A stretch of DNA of 64,000 nucleotides from Polytrichum commune (taxonomy: Eukaryota; Streptophyta; Polytrichopsida; Polytrichales; Polytrichaceae): contig OX485803.1 in NCBI GenBank assembly GCA_950295325.1, forward strand, positions 33,110,001 to 33,174,000, in the 5' to 3' direction. Below are positions 9,940 to 20,849 of this stretch, one piece after another. Within the stretch, counting starts at the first letter, position 1. Each line of letters opens with the position of its first letter. The notes under the pieces are model-generated. The model ran no database searches and was not told the origin of the DNA. It worked only from the letters and a program-made list of their open reading frames with translations. The translations under genes and the position numbers were made by a program.

Positions 9940-12180
9940 TGATGGCCAGTCCACTGCTTGGAACTGCAGTACCCGCCACAAATGAAATTCCAGCAGGCAG
10001 GGGAGGAGAAAAAGTTCACACAAGATTACCTTTGGAAGTGCTTTGTGGGTGGAAGGTATGTGTGCCTTATGTGTTCACTTGTCGTATGCGGCTAACTAGT
10101 TTGGGGTTTTAATTGGACTTTAAACACACATAAACTGGTTGGCTTATGATCTTGCGTATAAAAAAAATGATCATGCCATTCTAGGGACAATTGCAGCAAT
10201 GATCGGGGAGAACCGGCAGTTGGTTACAAATGAACCGGTTGAGTTTTAGAAATAACAGGTTGAAGTTCAAGACTGCAGGAAAATTACCGATCAGTTTAGA
10301 GGAATTTATAGAATATACCCCAATTTAATAAAGGAAAACCGGAGGATGTCAACAGGTAACCGGTTGGACTTGCAAACACTAGGATCTCAACCGATTATGC
10401 CCAGAAATCTCCCCGATCACTGAATTGCAGAGCCTACAATTCAGAGTCAGCACGGGAGTGGTTAGACATACCAACAGGCATTGTGGAGGGTCAAAAGTTG
10501 CATTCCATAGGTGGGAACTGCACTGCGCTTGATATTTCGGGAGGGGGAAGTCGTTGGTTACACATGAAAATCTTTGGAAGTGCTTTGCGAATGTAAGGTA
10601 ACCGAGCTTAATTCAGTTATGTATCTTATCTGGATACCTAGGTTTGAGTGGTGAGATGAGGATCCAAAAAAAACACTCAAAAAGACGTGTTTAGAAGAGA
10701 TCGGATACTTGAACTCTCTTAACCATTCTAGACTCAATGGCCAACAAATTTAAGGGATCCATTGTGATCGAGTTATGACTCCATGATCCTGACATTTAAT
10801 AATTTGTATGATTTCAGGATTGGCTCCAAATCTCTCCGCGAGTGAATCTGGATTCTCCATCCACATTCGCAAATCATATAAAATTTAGAGTTGGCGACGA
10901 TCATAGCGAACGTTGACAAAATAGTAACCATTTAAGATCAGTATACAGTACCTGGGCAAGTGGAGGGGAACTTACAGCCTGGTGGATACAGGAGGGTGCC
11001 ACGAGATCAATGTGGGCACGGACAGCGTGAGTGGGGATGGACGACTAATTCCATCTCAGTCGGGGGAGAAGGCGATGGCGATGATGGGATGACACGTGAG
11101 GATGGAGAGTGGATGAACGACCGTTTCTGACGAACAGGAGCGAGACGGTTTTGGCTGAAGTTGAAGAGGCGGCCGATCGCTGCTGGCGGCCCCTCTCAGC
11201 TCTCCCAACCACCCTCCCTTCCTTCCACTCTCGCTTATTTCATTCTCTCGTCTCCGTCTCCGTCTCCGTCTCCGTCTCGCTCTCGCACCCAAACAGCCAA
11301 CACAGACAGCGAGAGAGAGAGAGATATATCAAGAGAGAGAGATCCACACTCACACACTATATTAATCCAAGTCGCAGATAAACATAATCTGTTGACGTTG
11401 GATTTGGCGAGTGAGTTGTTGAATTCTGAGCTTGGGATTGAAGAATTCTCTGACAGTAAGCTAGGACAGAAAAGTGATGTGAAAGTAGCGGGGCGTGATT
11501 TCATTATATTCCAGTATACTGGCTCTCATATAAGAATTCAATCGATTTCTCCTTATGGTCATCATCGGCAATTACCAGGATAGGAGGACCAGTACACATG
11601 CCTGGGTTTGTTTCTACATGATTGTGTAGTTCTTAGTCGTCCCTTTTTTCCCCTCCTCAAGGGGCGTCGTCACTGACGTGTATTTTGAGTTTGCTAGAAA
11701 CTGTATAACATGGAGAGGAGGGCTGCCACTTCACCCAGCTTCGGAGTCAGGCAAGAAAAGATGGGATCTTCAGGGCCAAGAAGGCGTTCTCAGTTGATGA
11801 ATGCGAAGTGAGACTACTTTCTGCCAACACACAAAAATAAATTATAAATACTAACCATTATTGGAAGCACTCACAAGTGCTTCTCTTGTGCGTACCTTCA
11901 CCCACATCAACTTTCCTGTCAATAATCTCCGTAAGGTAACAAGATCAATGGCATACCTGCGTCAGTGGCTTCTGGATTTATAAAATAATCAAGGATGTAC
12001 TTCGTGCTCTTCCAACAAATAATAAAAACTGTGGAAAGCACATTGCATCCCCAAGGTTACCACGAGGAAGTAGAGAACCTATGCTACGCATGCATCCCCA
12101 AACGACGATGAGCAATTCCAAGGTGAAGTTGAATGACTTGGGATGAAACTCTCTCAACCTGTATCCACTTCTCTCCTAGT
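9940..12180. other. Intergenic DNA between orphan ORF and DUF642-like gene
   Basis: No confident gene. The phrase CTTTGGAAGTGCTTTG occurs twice (near 10033 and 10572) in similar surroundings, suggesting a duplicated segment of about 540 bases spacing. Several ACCGGTT/AACCGG words cluster at 10210-10400. A GC-rich, CT/GA-rich patch at 11100-11360 resembles a plant promoter or 5' leader, but I could not attach a coding exon to it. It might be a distal 5' exon of the downstream gene. Confidence 0.4.
11249..11342. repeat. (TCTCCG)n and (GA)n simple repeats
   Basis: Four to five TCTCCG hexamers at about 11251-11278, followed at about 11310-11342 by GAGAGAGAGA runs interrupted by TATATCAA. Such tracts are frequent around plant transcription starts. 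A reading frame running through them gives only Ser-Pro and Arg-Glu repeats and is not a gene. Confidence 0.8.
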
Positions 12181-12184
12181 AAGA

Positions 12185-12190
12185 TATAAA
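12185..12190 (+). promoter_or_regulatory. Candidate TATA box of the DUF642-like gene
   Basis: TATAAA in the context AAGATATAAATGC lies 222 bases upstream of the start codon. A transcription start about 30 bases on would leave a 5' UTR near 190 bases. Supported by motif and position only. Confidence 0.35.
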
Positions 12191-12411
12191 TGCATTGCAT
12201 GAAGGGTTAGCTGTTCGAACAGGCAAACTTCCTTGCTTGCATTTCAGAGAGAAATTCTCAACCTAGAAATTAACCACTACCAGCACGACATTAAGTGCTT
12301 CATAGTTTCTTAAGATAGTTGTTGAATCCCTGAAACTAAGAAAGAACGTGGATGGATGATAAGTGACACAGTGATGTGAGATGCTGCAGACTTGGGACGA
12401 GGTCACCGGCT

Positions 12412-13278
12412 ATGGTGATTGCTAGCGTTGTGTTCTTGTGGGCCGTGTGCTGGGTCAGCAGCACAAGCTGCACATCCCACGACATCGACTCCGAGTTGCT
12501 GGAGTCAGAGACCGGATGGCAATTGGATGACGAGGAGATTGAAGTGTTCGATGGACCTGCACCTGCAACGGCGCCCGCAGCCGCCGCACCAGCCCCCAAG
12601 GCGTCTGGAAACACCGTTACACTTATCAACGGTGACTTCGAATCCACCAACCTCACTGGCAACGCATCCGCCACGTTGGCAGACAACACATCCACCGCCA
12701 TCATCAACTGGCAACCTGGAGGTGCGGGAGTGCAGATCCTGAATGGCAACACGTACCAGATGTCAAGCTTCAAGAAGGGCATCTACGCCATCCATTTGAA
12801 CAACCCCGCATCCACAGCTAACGGCACCCAGGGCTCCCTCTCCACCACCCTGGCCATCAACCCGCCTACAGGCAAGTCCTTCACGGTGCAGTTCGACTGT
12901 GCCCGATGCCCGGATGCCCCCATCAACCTTTTCACCGCCATGAAAATCTCTTCTGTCTCGGGCGTCACTGTGAACGGCTGGGAGATTCGAAGGGCACCCT
13001 ACAACAGCACCGACACACAGAAGCAGATCACTTATGTGCGTTACAGCTTCGGCTACACGGGCACCGGTGCCACCACCCAGCTCAAGTTCGAGAGCATGTC
13101 TGAGAAGTATGGGTGCATCTTTGACAACGTCGTCATCCTCAACGGTAATCATGCCCTGGCTGCTGCCCCTGGATCCGCCAAGGTCATCCTGTGGCAAAAG
13201 ATCTTCCCCGTCTTCAGTGTGCTTGCCCTGCTCACCGTCACATCTGCCTCCCCGTCTTCAATCCTCTTTGCTTTGTAA
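12412..13278 (+). CDS. Secreted DUF642-like cell-wall protein, single domain, GPI-type tail
   Basis: One uninterrupted exon, 288 aa, from the ATG at 12412. Residues 1-20 form a signal peptide (MVIASVVFLWAVCWVSS). An acidic segment (SELLESETGWQLDDEE) and an Ala-Pro linker follow. The body starts LINGDFES, like the PNGNFE start of DUF642, and closes with GCIFDNVVILNG, like its DDVVI end. This is one galactose-binding-like fold, whereas usual plant DUF642 proteins have two in tandem. Several N-glycosylation sequons (NLT, NAS, NTS, NGT, NST) are present. The last 25 residues are hydrophobic after AAAPGSA, suggesting a GPI anchor. DUF642 proteins bind wall polysaccharides and pectin methylesterase. 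Third codon positions are strongly G/C, unlike the neighbouring genes. A GTAAGT overlaps the stop codon, so a 3' splice cannot be excluded. Confidence 0.7.
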   Translation: MVIASVVFLWAVCWVSSTSCTSHDIDSELLESETGWQLDDEEIEVFDGPAPATAPAAAAPAPKASGNTVTLINGDFESTNLTGNASATLADNTSTAIINWQPGGAGVQILNGNTYQMSSFKKGIYAIHLNNPASTANGTQGSLSTTLAINPPTGKSFTVQFDCARCPDAPINLFTAMKISSVSGVTVNGWEIRRAPYNSTDTQKQITYVRYSFGYTGTGATTQLKFESMSEKYGCIFDNVVILNGNHALAAAPGSAKVILWQKIFPVFSVLALLTVTSASPSSILFAL

Positions 13279-16154
13279 GTAAAGCAGCAGATTCCGTGAA
13301 GAAGAACAAGTTTGCCAACAATCAAAATCATTCTTTGCACGCAATCTATTTCCGTAGGAGTATTCAGGGTACGCTCGACAAGTACCGCATGCAGCATCGG
13401 GCCGATCGACGCAGAGAAACTTCGTATCGACGTTCTTGAGGAATTCAGTGAAAAGGCTGTACCTGTAGCTAGCAATCTTCATCTTGCAATCAAACTGGTT
13501 TAGTTTAGTTTCTCTTCTCGCTTCCCCTCCTCACACTCCGTAATTTCTTCTTTGTCACTTTCCCTTTCCGTTCCCCGCCATCAACCGCACTTTGTCTCCT
13601 CTGCTAATTTCTTCGAGGATTACCATCCATGACTGGCAAGAGTCAGACCAATTTTTTGTGTACGAACATTATTTTTGAATGGTGATACTTACTACTTTTA
13701 CTTTAAAAATTTATATGGGGCACTGCTTTCTGTGGTGACTCGAGCAAGCAAGGTAAGGGCACCTGCTGCAGTTTGTCACCCACCTATATGTTATGGACAC
13801 CTGATATTAAGGGTATAATGTATAGACACAAACATATGTTACATGGTTTCCACAAGAAACTTACATCGGAGACATAGCTAGCAACCTGACAAGAGCATAT
13901 TATTATGATCGAACGATATCGGAGCTAGCCAAACTGCATGGAGAGGCGATCATCAGGTCCTGGTGATCGACAGTTTGTCAAGGTTGTATAGTTCCATCCT
14001 GATCATAGTGTTGATGATGCGCGCCGCCACTGTCTACAGAGACAATTGCACGCAAATATACAGGGAATGGCAATATAGGCTCAAGCCTGTTTACTTCTAC
14101 TCCTGCTCAAGAGTGTGAGTCATGAAGGTCTCTGGCACATGGAATGACCATGACCGTGTCGGAAATCATAATTAAGAGAGACAAAGTGCACTCTTTATGG
14201 CATTTAGTGTCATATGTATAATAGTTTCACTTACCGTATTTTGAACTTCACCATAAGTGTCAACTCAGCACTTGGCGTTCAAGTGTGCTTACTAACATTT
14301 TGGCATGAGTATGTTCACTTCTGTTATGAGGTGCATGCCTATGTTACACAATGATTTACAAGTTGACTAAATTGTACACAAATGACACTTGTCATTAATA
14401 TGCTCAAAAATATCTTCCCTTGCATATTAAAATGCAAGACTATCATCTAACGAATTGAAATGTGCTACTCTAAATGTCATAATGTTAAAAAAAAATCACT
14501 TAAAGAAGTTACTTATGTTGATGAATGAATCGTATAGGCAATTAGCAGGCGTGACATTTTGAAACATCTAGGCATCTAGTTTAGGTCCTTCGCAAATAGT
14601 GTACATAACACTAAATACCATAAATGGTGTAGTGAGTGTTCAACAGATTAGCGTCTGCACCTGTGCACCCAACATCTACCTGTGTATCGCATCATAATAA
14701 TTGCATAAATGATTCATGCCATTACATAGTTGGAAAGCTTATGTGATTAGGTATTAGTGAAGGTATTCACGAGTATAATTGGCAAGGCATGCAGTGCTCC
14801 AGGGCATGAGAACAGCTTTGACTCAATACTAATCGCAGTGTATCCACTGGATCTACAATCACTTGCTTCTCAAAATGTAGCTTCCTGTCGCATGAATCAA
14901 TATGGCAAGGTGAGCAATGTCTTCTATTCCATAATCTCACACTCAACATTGTCGGTAATCGATTGTCAAGGTCATTCTGCAAATGGCAGGTGATTTTGAC
15001 ATGAATTCCTCACTTCTTGGCAAAAGTGCAATTACCAGTAGCAAGAGGGCAAGTGGTATTTAGTGAATAATCTTGTGTGAAGCATTTGATGGATTTTTAC
15101 AGGTCCACCTTCTCATCTGGTGGGATTTTTCCTGAGGTTTTAGATACGATTTAGAGCAATGGGAATAGGTGAAGAAGTAGCCAAGTTGGGGTTCAATCTC
15201 CCTCTGGGATTCCTCTTTAGTAATTGAGTTTCATGAGCCCAATGGAAATAGGCTAATTCTAGATAGTATGGCACTCCTGTGCACACATATGTTGCTCACA
15301 CATTACAGGAATAGTGACAATCTTTGAAAAGTGGGAAAAGTTTGCTGCAAGTATTCATTTCTTTGAAATCTAAGAGCCCGGTATGTATTTACGCTCCTCA
15401 TGTCTCAGTGCAAAGACCTAGAAAAGATATTATAGTGTCATGACTTGATTCAATCCACAGACAGCAACGTCTAACTCAAAAAAGCATCTGAAAATGCCAT
15501 CTCCCTAATGCTACTAATCCTTCACCCATAAGCTATCTCAAAAGTTAGCAAAAGAATCTACTTTCAATTGCAAAGTGTATTGAGGATTGGAAAAAGCAGG
15601 GAGAATTTAGGGTACTAGGGTCAACATTCCTATTCTATTGACTTTTCTCCACAAGCTTACCTATCATGTTCCTCTTTCACTCCATGATCTGTCAAAAAAT
15701 CACTGACCTCTTTATTTGGATTGTCATAATAGCTAACTGAGCAGTTAGAAAAATTTGGAATGGAGGAACTGAGCAATCTTGACTCATACCATAGCTAATT
15801 GTATACAAACTTTGCTAAATTCTGCATTACTCAATAGTTAGTATCCAGGATTCATGAAAATTGACAAACTTATAAGTCAGATTCTTTCAATTTGAAACCA
15901 TGTTTAATATTGATGTGCTCCAGCTTCCGACATGCATGATAGCTGTTAGCTACAATATTCTTGAGGTGGACTCTTTTTAATGCTAGAGTGGCCTACAACC
16001 AAGGATGATTGTGACAAGGACATAATCCAATCATATGATGATATTCTGCTATTGATTCAAGATAGAGCAAAAGTGATTAAAAGGCAGCCATATTTTGTAA
16101 TGCTCCCCTTTCAACTTTTGAAACTGAATTGCATACCTTCAACCACCTGCAACT
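13279..16154. other. Intergenic DNA, 2.9 kb, no gene recognised
   Basis: AT-rich with frequent stops in all frames. The first 300 bases are C/T-rich and probably hold the 3' UTR of the DUF642-like gene. A small open frame at 14757-14993 has no recognisable features. No tRNA, rRNA or clear transposon ends were seen. Confidence 0.5.
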
Positions 16155-19100
16155 TCAGGGCAAGGAAAGACATGTTACATCTTGCTTTGGCTTTTGTTTA
16201 TTGAGCAGATAATTGTAAACTTGTTTTAGACTTCCCCGGGAGGGCCGAGCACCTGAGTGAAAACTTGCAATGTAAACTAAGCTTTGCCTAACATCACACT
16301 TTGCAACTATTCTACCTCCCAAATCGGATTTCTCGCAAAAATTACCTGCATGTGTGAGGACCATTGATTAGACTCTTCAGAAATGTCAAGTAGGATATGG
16401 TAAACTTCAAGTCAAGAAAATCTATTGCTAATGAAAACTAACGAGGAACTGTAGGGAGATAAGCTTACCTGCTGAATCGAAGAGAGAGAGCAAAATTGCT
16501 AAGCAAACACATACACTGATGTCTTCACCTGTTGAAACAAATTTGAGTGCAGTTACTTTGAGTATTCTTTTGAGAGATTGTCAATTACTAGTCTTGATTG
16601 TTATGTGGATGAAAACTTGTCAATCCCAGAAATGAAACTCCCAAAATGTCAGCAAGTACCCTAAATATCCTATTAGTGTGGGTGGAAAATCAGCATGGAG
16701 ATATTTAGCATGGGCCACACTAATTTTCTGGTTAAGGTGGAATTAACGTGTGTCCAAGACCATGGGTCTTTCCAAAAGTCTTCATGAAGACTTCCGACCA
16801 AAACATTGCATATTGGTTGTAAGATAAAAGTAGCACAAAATAAAATAATCACCCACATTAATTTTCTAGACAAAACAATTAATGTGGTCCACACAAATTT
16901 TCTTCTGGAAATTTAATGTGGGTTGAATATTAATGTGGCCCACATTAATTCTCATTAAGAAAATTAGCATGGGCTCTAGAAAATTACTGTGGCCCACAGC
17001 AATAGGACTATTTCGTGCAGTTCCTTTCAACTATTTACATGTTCAAGTCCCTGACAGGTAATAAGTAACTTACCATCTTGACAGCAGATGAAGATTGAGA
17101 GCCCTCCTGCTAATTTTTTCCTTGCAAATTCGACTGCTTCTGAAAGATGGCTTTTTAATGAGCTGCGATCAAACTTGGAGCTCTGCCATTCCACAAGAGT
17201 CCACAGGTTAGAGAATGTTACAATCTACCACTCAGGAGAGTAAAAAATCCAGCTACAAGCCAGAAGCTCTATGTAACAACAAGACATATTTGAAAAATAA
17301 TGAATTGCCTCCCATTGAACCCTCTATGTAGTTTAAGAGGGAGGAGATTCCTTACAGCGATTGCTAGCCGAAGGTAAGACTCTTGAGGTTCTTGATTATA
17401 TATTGAGGAAGAAGAGTTGCTGCAATCTATAACACTGTCCACCATCTCATGAAGACCATCCGCTTTACCTGCCATTATGCAAATTACACACAACTCTTAA
17501 GGATAAAACTTAAACCCAGATTTTTTTTTTTCCTACGCCAATTTGAAACACTTTTTTCAATCAAATGTTTTTTTGGTAGAGTAAAGGGTAAAGGCAAGCT
17601 TACAACATGCATAATTGCCAACCACAAGTCCAGTGGAACCTATCCAATATAGACCGGGAAGAACATCAGGTTGTCGAACAGGAGCTACAATGCTTTCCAG
17701 TCCTGTTATCTCACTGGAAATGTCTTCCTTTGTAGTTTTTAATATCCAGTCTTCAGCTCCCAGTTGATATTCATTGTCAGTGCGACATGCACCAGCTAAA
17801 TTGCTCATATCTCCATGTTTTGGTTGTAACATGCAACCATTAAAAGACTTTGTCATTGTTTCCAGCTCCACTGCATTGCTGATAGTACTACTCTCTTTTG
17901 CAGGAGCTGAGAATTTTTTGCCAGCTTTAACTCTAACTTGTGGTGCATGCTGGCCTCTCAATGACCTAGACACTCTATCCCTCTCTACAATCTCTGCCAC
18001 TTTGCGATTGCAATCCTCTGGACCGCCAGCAACCAGGCCATCACAGTGCTTCCAGTATAGGGATGGGGTAAGGCCTCGAGCCCAGCTCTCTTCATCATCT
18101 GCAGCACCTGGGATGTAATTCCAGCTAAACTCGGCATCACTCATGCGCTGAGGGCAGGTTCCGGATTGCGATGCTGACATCAGGACCATGGGGGTAAAGT
18201 CCAAGCTAGCTACATCTGCAACTTCGTTCAACCAGATAACTGTCTTCTGAGAGATCCAAAGGGTTCGCAGAGGCTTTCGCAGAGCACTGGCAAGAAGTGT
18301 CAGGTCTGCACCAGAGGTTTTTAAATCATCTACCCAACGATCCATCAACCTCTCTATGTTATTCTTCTCTGTCTCTGAGACCCAAAGAGGCAAATGCAGT
18401 TCACAGTCCCAGTCCCCCGCTATTGTTGGCGTGCAATCATATTGCAAATCTAAAACTTGTGATGCAGACAAAAGAGAATCTGGTATATTCACAACGCCAT
18501 TGAAAGATATTTCAGAAACCCTGGAATGAACTCCAGCATCCTTCTGGCCATCAGAACCTACATCGCCATTGTCTTGCTGTTGTTGTGATCTACTTTCCAT
18601 ACTTATGTTCATCGTCTTCCGAAGATCAGCCACAGCTCGATTGACTACACAAGCCCAGATGGGGATAGTCTTGGACATACTGTCTGGGAAGCGCTTCCCT
18701 TTTCTGGTGGCATCCACGATAACACAACCACCTCTCTCTGCTGCAGATGAGAGGTGAAACAAGCATTGTCAAAATCAAGACATAACACTGTACAAACCTT
18801 GAGTAAATCATGATAACATATCAGAATTCCTGAGGGTATAAAAAAGGAGAATGCAGCTGCAGGCGATGACTTTCTCTCCCACACACATACCTGACTCTCA
18901 GCCAGGCATTTGCCGGTCGGGCAACATACCGCCACCCCACAGCCTTGGTTCCTGTGATGTACCTGAGGAATTACAAGACTGGCTGACATCCTGTGTAAGA
19001 ACCGTAACCTATAGGAAATTCAAAGGGGGGGATAGGATTCAAAGGTCGTTTGCACTATGGGTGGTTGTGGTCATGGTTGCAATTTCCTTTCTTTGGTTCT

Positions 19101-19826
19101 ATTTCCATGGAACAGGCATAATGTATGCTAACCACAACCACAACCACCTTCTACCCCATCCACCCCACTACTCTTCATGGTTGACCACCCTTAGGGTGTT
19201 CTTCATGATCATGTGGCACCACTAGAGAACCTCAAGGTCTCGGGAGAAAGTTAGGGTAACAACCACTTTAACACTAGTATCCAAGGGCAACAAGAATAAT
19301 AATCACTTTGATTTCTTCTCAAGTCCAACACCTAAACTAATGATAGATTGTGATTTAGAAGACCAACCCCACCATCAACCACTACCAAGAAGATTCACAC
19401 AAGATAAGCGTGAATGAAACAACCATAGTTGCGGTTGATTATTGTGGTAAACCACAACCACAACTGCAACCACCTTTAAGATGTAAACAATTCTTCAGCA
19501 ATCCCCACACTGATAACTTAGGTTGAAGGAAGGAGGAGGATAAGAAACGGACCTGCGAGGACAGCGACATGGAGATTGAGGCGCGTGACATTAAAAGACC
19601 AGTTGCCATTATGACCATCGGTAGACTTGAAGTAGCAGACGCCATGGAAGGAGGGCGCATACCAGGCGCCACAGCGGAGGTTCGCGAGCAGCGGCAGGCG
19701 GGGCCACAGCTGAGCAATCTCTTGCACGAACAGAGAGTCGTAGTAGATGGAGCGCAGGGCATTGTAGAGTGATTGCTCCCTCTTCTTCATGGCTCTGCAC
19801 ACCTTGTAGATGCTATCCACCTCCAT
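16155..19826 (-). CDS. RIT1: Initiator tRNA A64 2'-O-ribosylphosphate transferase (Rit1), 6 exons
   Basis: Exons in reading order (reverse strand): 19826-19553, 18740-17604, 17468-17356, 17182-17074, 16528-16469, 16345-16155; phases close, 627 aa. Rit1 moves a ribosyl-5'-phosphate from PRPP to A64 of initiator tRNA-Met, barring it from elongation in fungi and plants. Diagnostic blocks: RCGAWY (51-56) and FKSTDGHNGNWSF (66-78) in exon 1; GGCVIVDATRKGKRFPDSMS opening exon 2; the C-terminal phosphatase-like domain with FICCQDGEDISVCVCLAILL across exons 4-5; and ARPSRGSLKQVYNYL near the end. Exon 2 carries a long, partly polar stretch (QQQQDNGDVG and a segment after EIVERD), making the protein longer than the yeast enzyme (about 513 aa). 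The ATG at 19826 is the first in the open frame. Intron 1 is 812 bp; intron 4 carries a MITE. Confidence 0.93.
16668..17007. mobile_element. MITE-like element, 340 bp, in RIT1 intron 4
   Basis: The left end TCCTATTAGTGTGGG and the reverse complement of the right end, TCCTATTGCTGTGGG, agree at 13 of 15 bases. Internally the words CCCACATTAATTTTCT and TTAATGTGGCCCAC recur in both orientations at 16850-16990. It lies wholly between exons 4 and 5 of RIT1. Flanks are AAATA on both sides in inverted sense, so the target duplication is unclear. No coding capacity. Confidence 0.6.
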
Positions 19827-20179
19827 CGTCACTTAATTTCAATCTCCAAAGACCCCCTCCCGCTGTTTTTCCACAGGTCTCTACGCGTGTGTGTGTAACT
19901 TAGGGTTTTCTTCCTTGCTCGCAGATTTCTGCCTCAACCTATCTGCACAGCGATTTCCAGCTAATCTTGAACCCTAATTCAAACTCTACAAAATGCATCA
20001 CAGTCCGTAAACTTGAAGAATCTCACCCACTTCTCCTCAACATTGACCAAATTAAGCAGCGAAAACATATTCACCACAATCGCAAAAGATGATGCTCAGC
20101 AGGCCCACACTGGGGGACTGCGTTCAGCTGTCTACAGAAGCCGAAGCAGTGACCATACAAAATGGCAAAAACATTATTT
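19827..20179. other. Upstream region of RIT1
   Basis: Sequence 5' to the reverse-strand RIT1 start codon, likely holding its 5' UTR and promoter. It contains a (GT)n-like ACGCGTGTGTGTGTAAC word near 19885. No clear TATA box was chosen. Confidence 0.4.
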
Positions 20180-20404
20180 ACCGTCTGGTCAAACGCAGGC
20201 AGTATGTTTATTGCGTTGGGGTTAAACTCAGCCTGCGTTTTTATTGCAGCCTGCGTGGTGGCTTGCCTTTCCAGTACCCACAAATTTATTTACCATCTGC
20301 TCAAACGCATGTAGTATGTTTATTGCGTTGGGTTAAACTCAGCTTACGTTTTTACTGCATTTTGCAGCCTGCGTGGTGGCTTGCCTTTGCAGTACCCACT
20401 TTTT
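20180..20404. repeat. 112-bp direct tandem repeat upstream of RIT1
   Basis: Copy 1 begins ACCGTCTGGTCAAACGCAGG (20180); copy 2 begins ACCATCTGCTCAAACGCATG (20292). Both contain AGTATGTTTATTGCGTTGGG, TTAAACTCAGC and GCCTGCGTGGTGGCTTGCC. Within copy 1, AAACGCAGGC is exactly inverted as GCCTGCGTTT, so each unit can form a hairpin. The array lies 350-580 bases upstream of the RIT1 start codon. Confidence 0.75.
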
Positions 20405-20849
20405 TGTTGTGTCATACAAATGTTCGTCCAGTTGTCCAACATCCTCAGCTACTAAAAACAACTGCAAGGTAGTAAAGTTGGGCCACGTGTCCAGCCCAAG
20501 AATTTCCGTTGCTCCATGGCTTCTATTCAATGCCAAACACTAAAGCACACCAATGAGTTTTTAAATGAAGGGGTCCCATGATAGGATAAGGTCGGGCCAG
20601 CAGACAACAACCCTTGGGCAACCCCAAATGAACCTTTTCAGAACCCAACCAGAAAACGATGCCCGTCTCGCCCCACTTTGAAAAGAAAAAAAAAATTGTG
20701 CTTGCATTCTTGAAGGCCGCCTACTCCACAAAACCCATATTGAATGCACATCAATTTCAAGGCCCAAAATGCAATATATATGTTCACTTCTACTTATATT
20801 ATTTATTGTCAAAGTATGTTTCCCAAACCAATAAAGATATAGGACATAT

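Noticed and set aside
11161-11583. 140-codon forward frame through simple repeats
   Set aside because: Half of it is translated TCTCCG and GA repeats; the rest has no recognisable feature.
12336-12782. 148-codon reverse-strand open frame opposite the DUF642-like gene
   Set aside because: Antisense of a GC-rich coding exon; the sense strand has signal peptide, sequons and family motifs.
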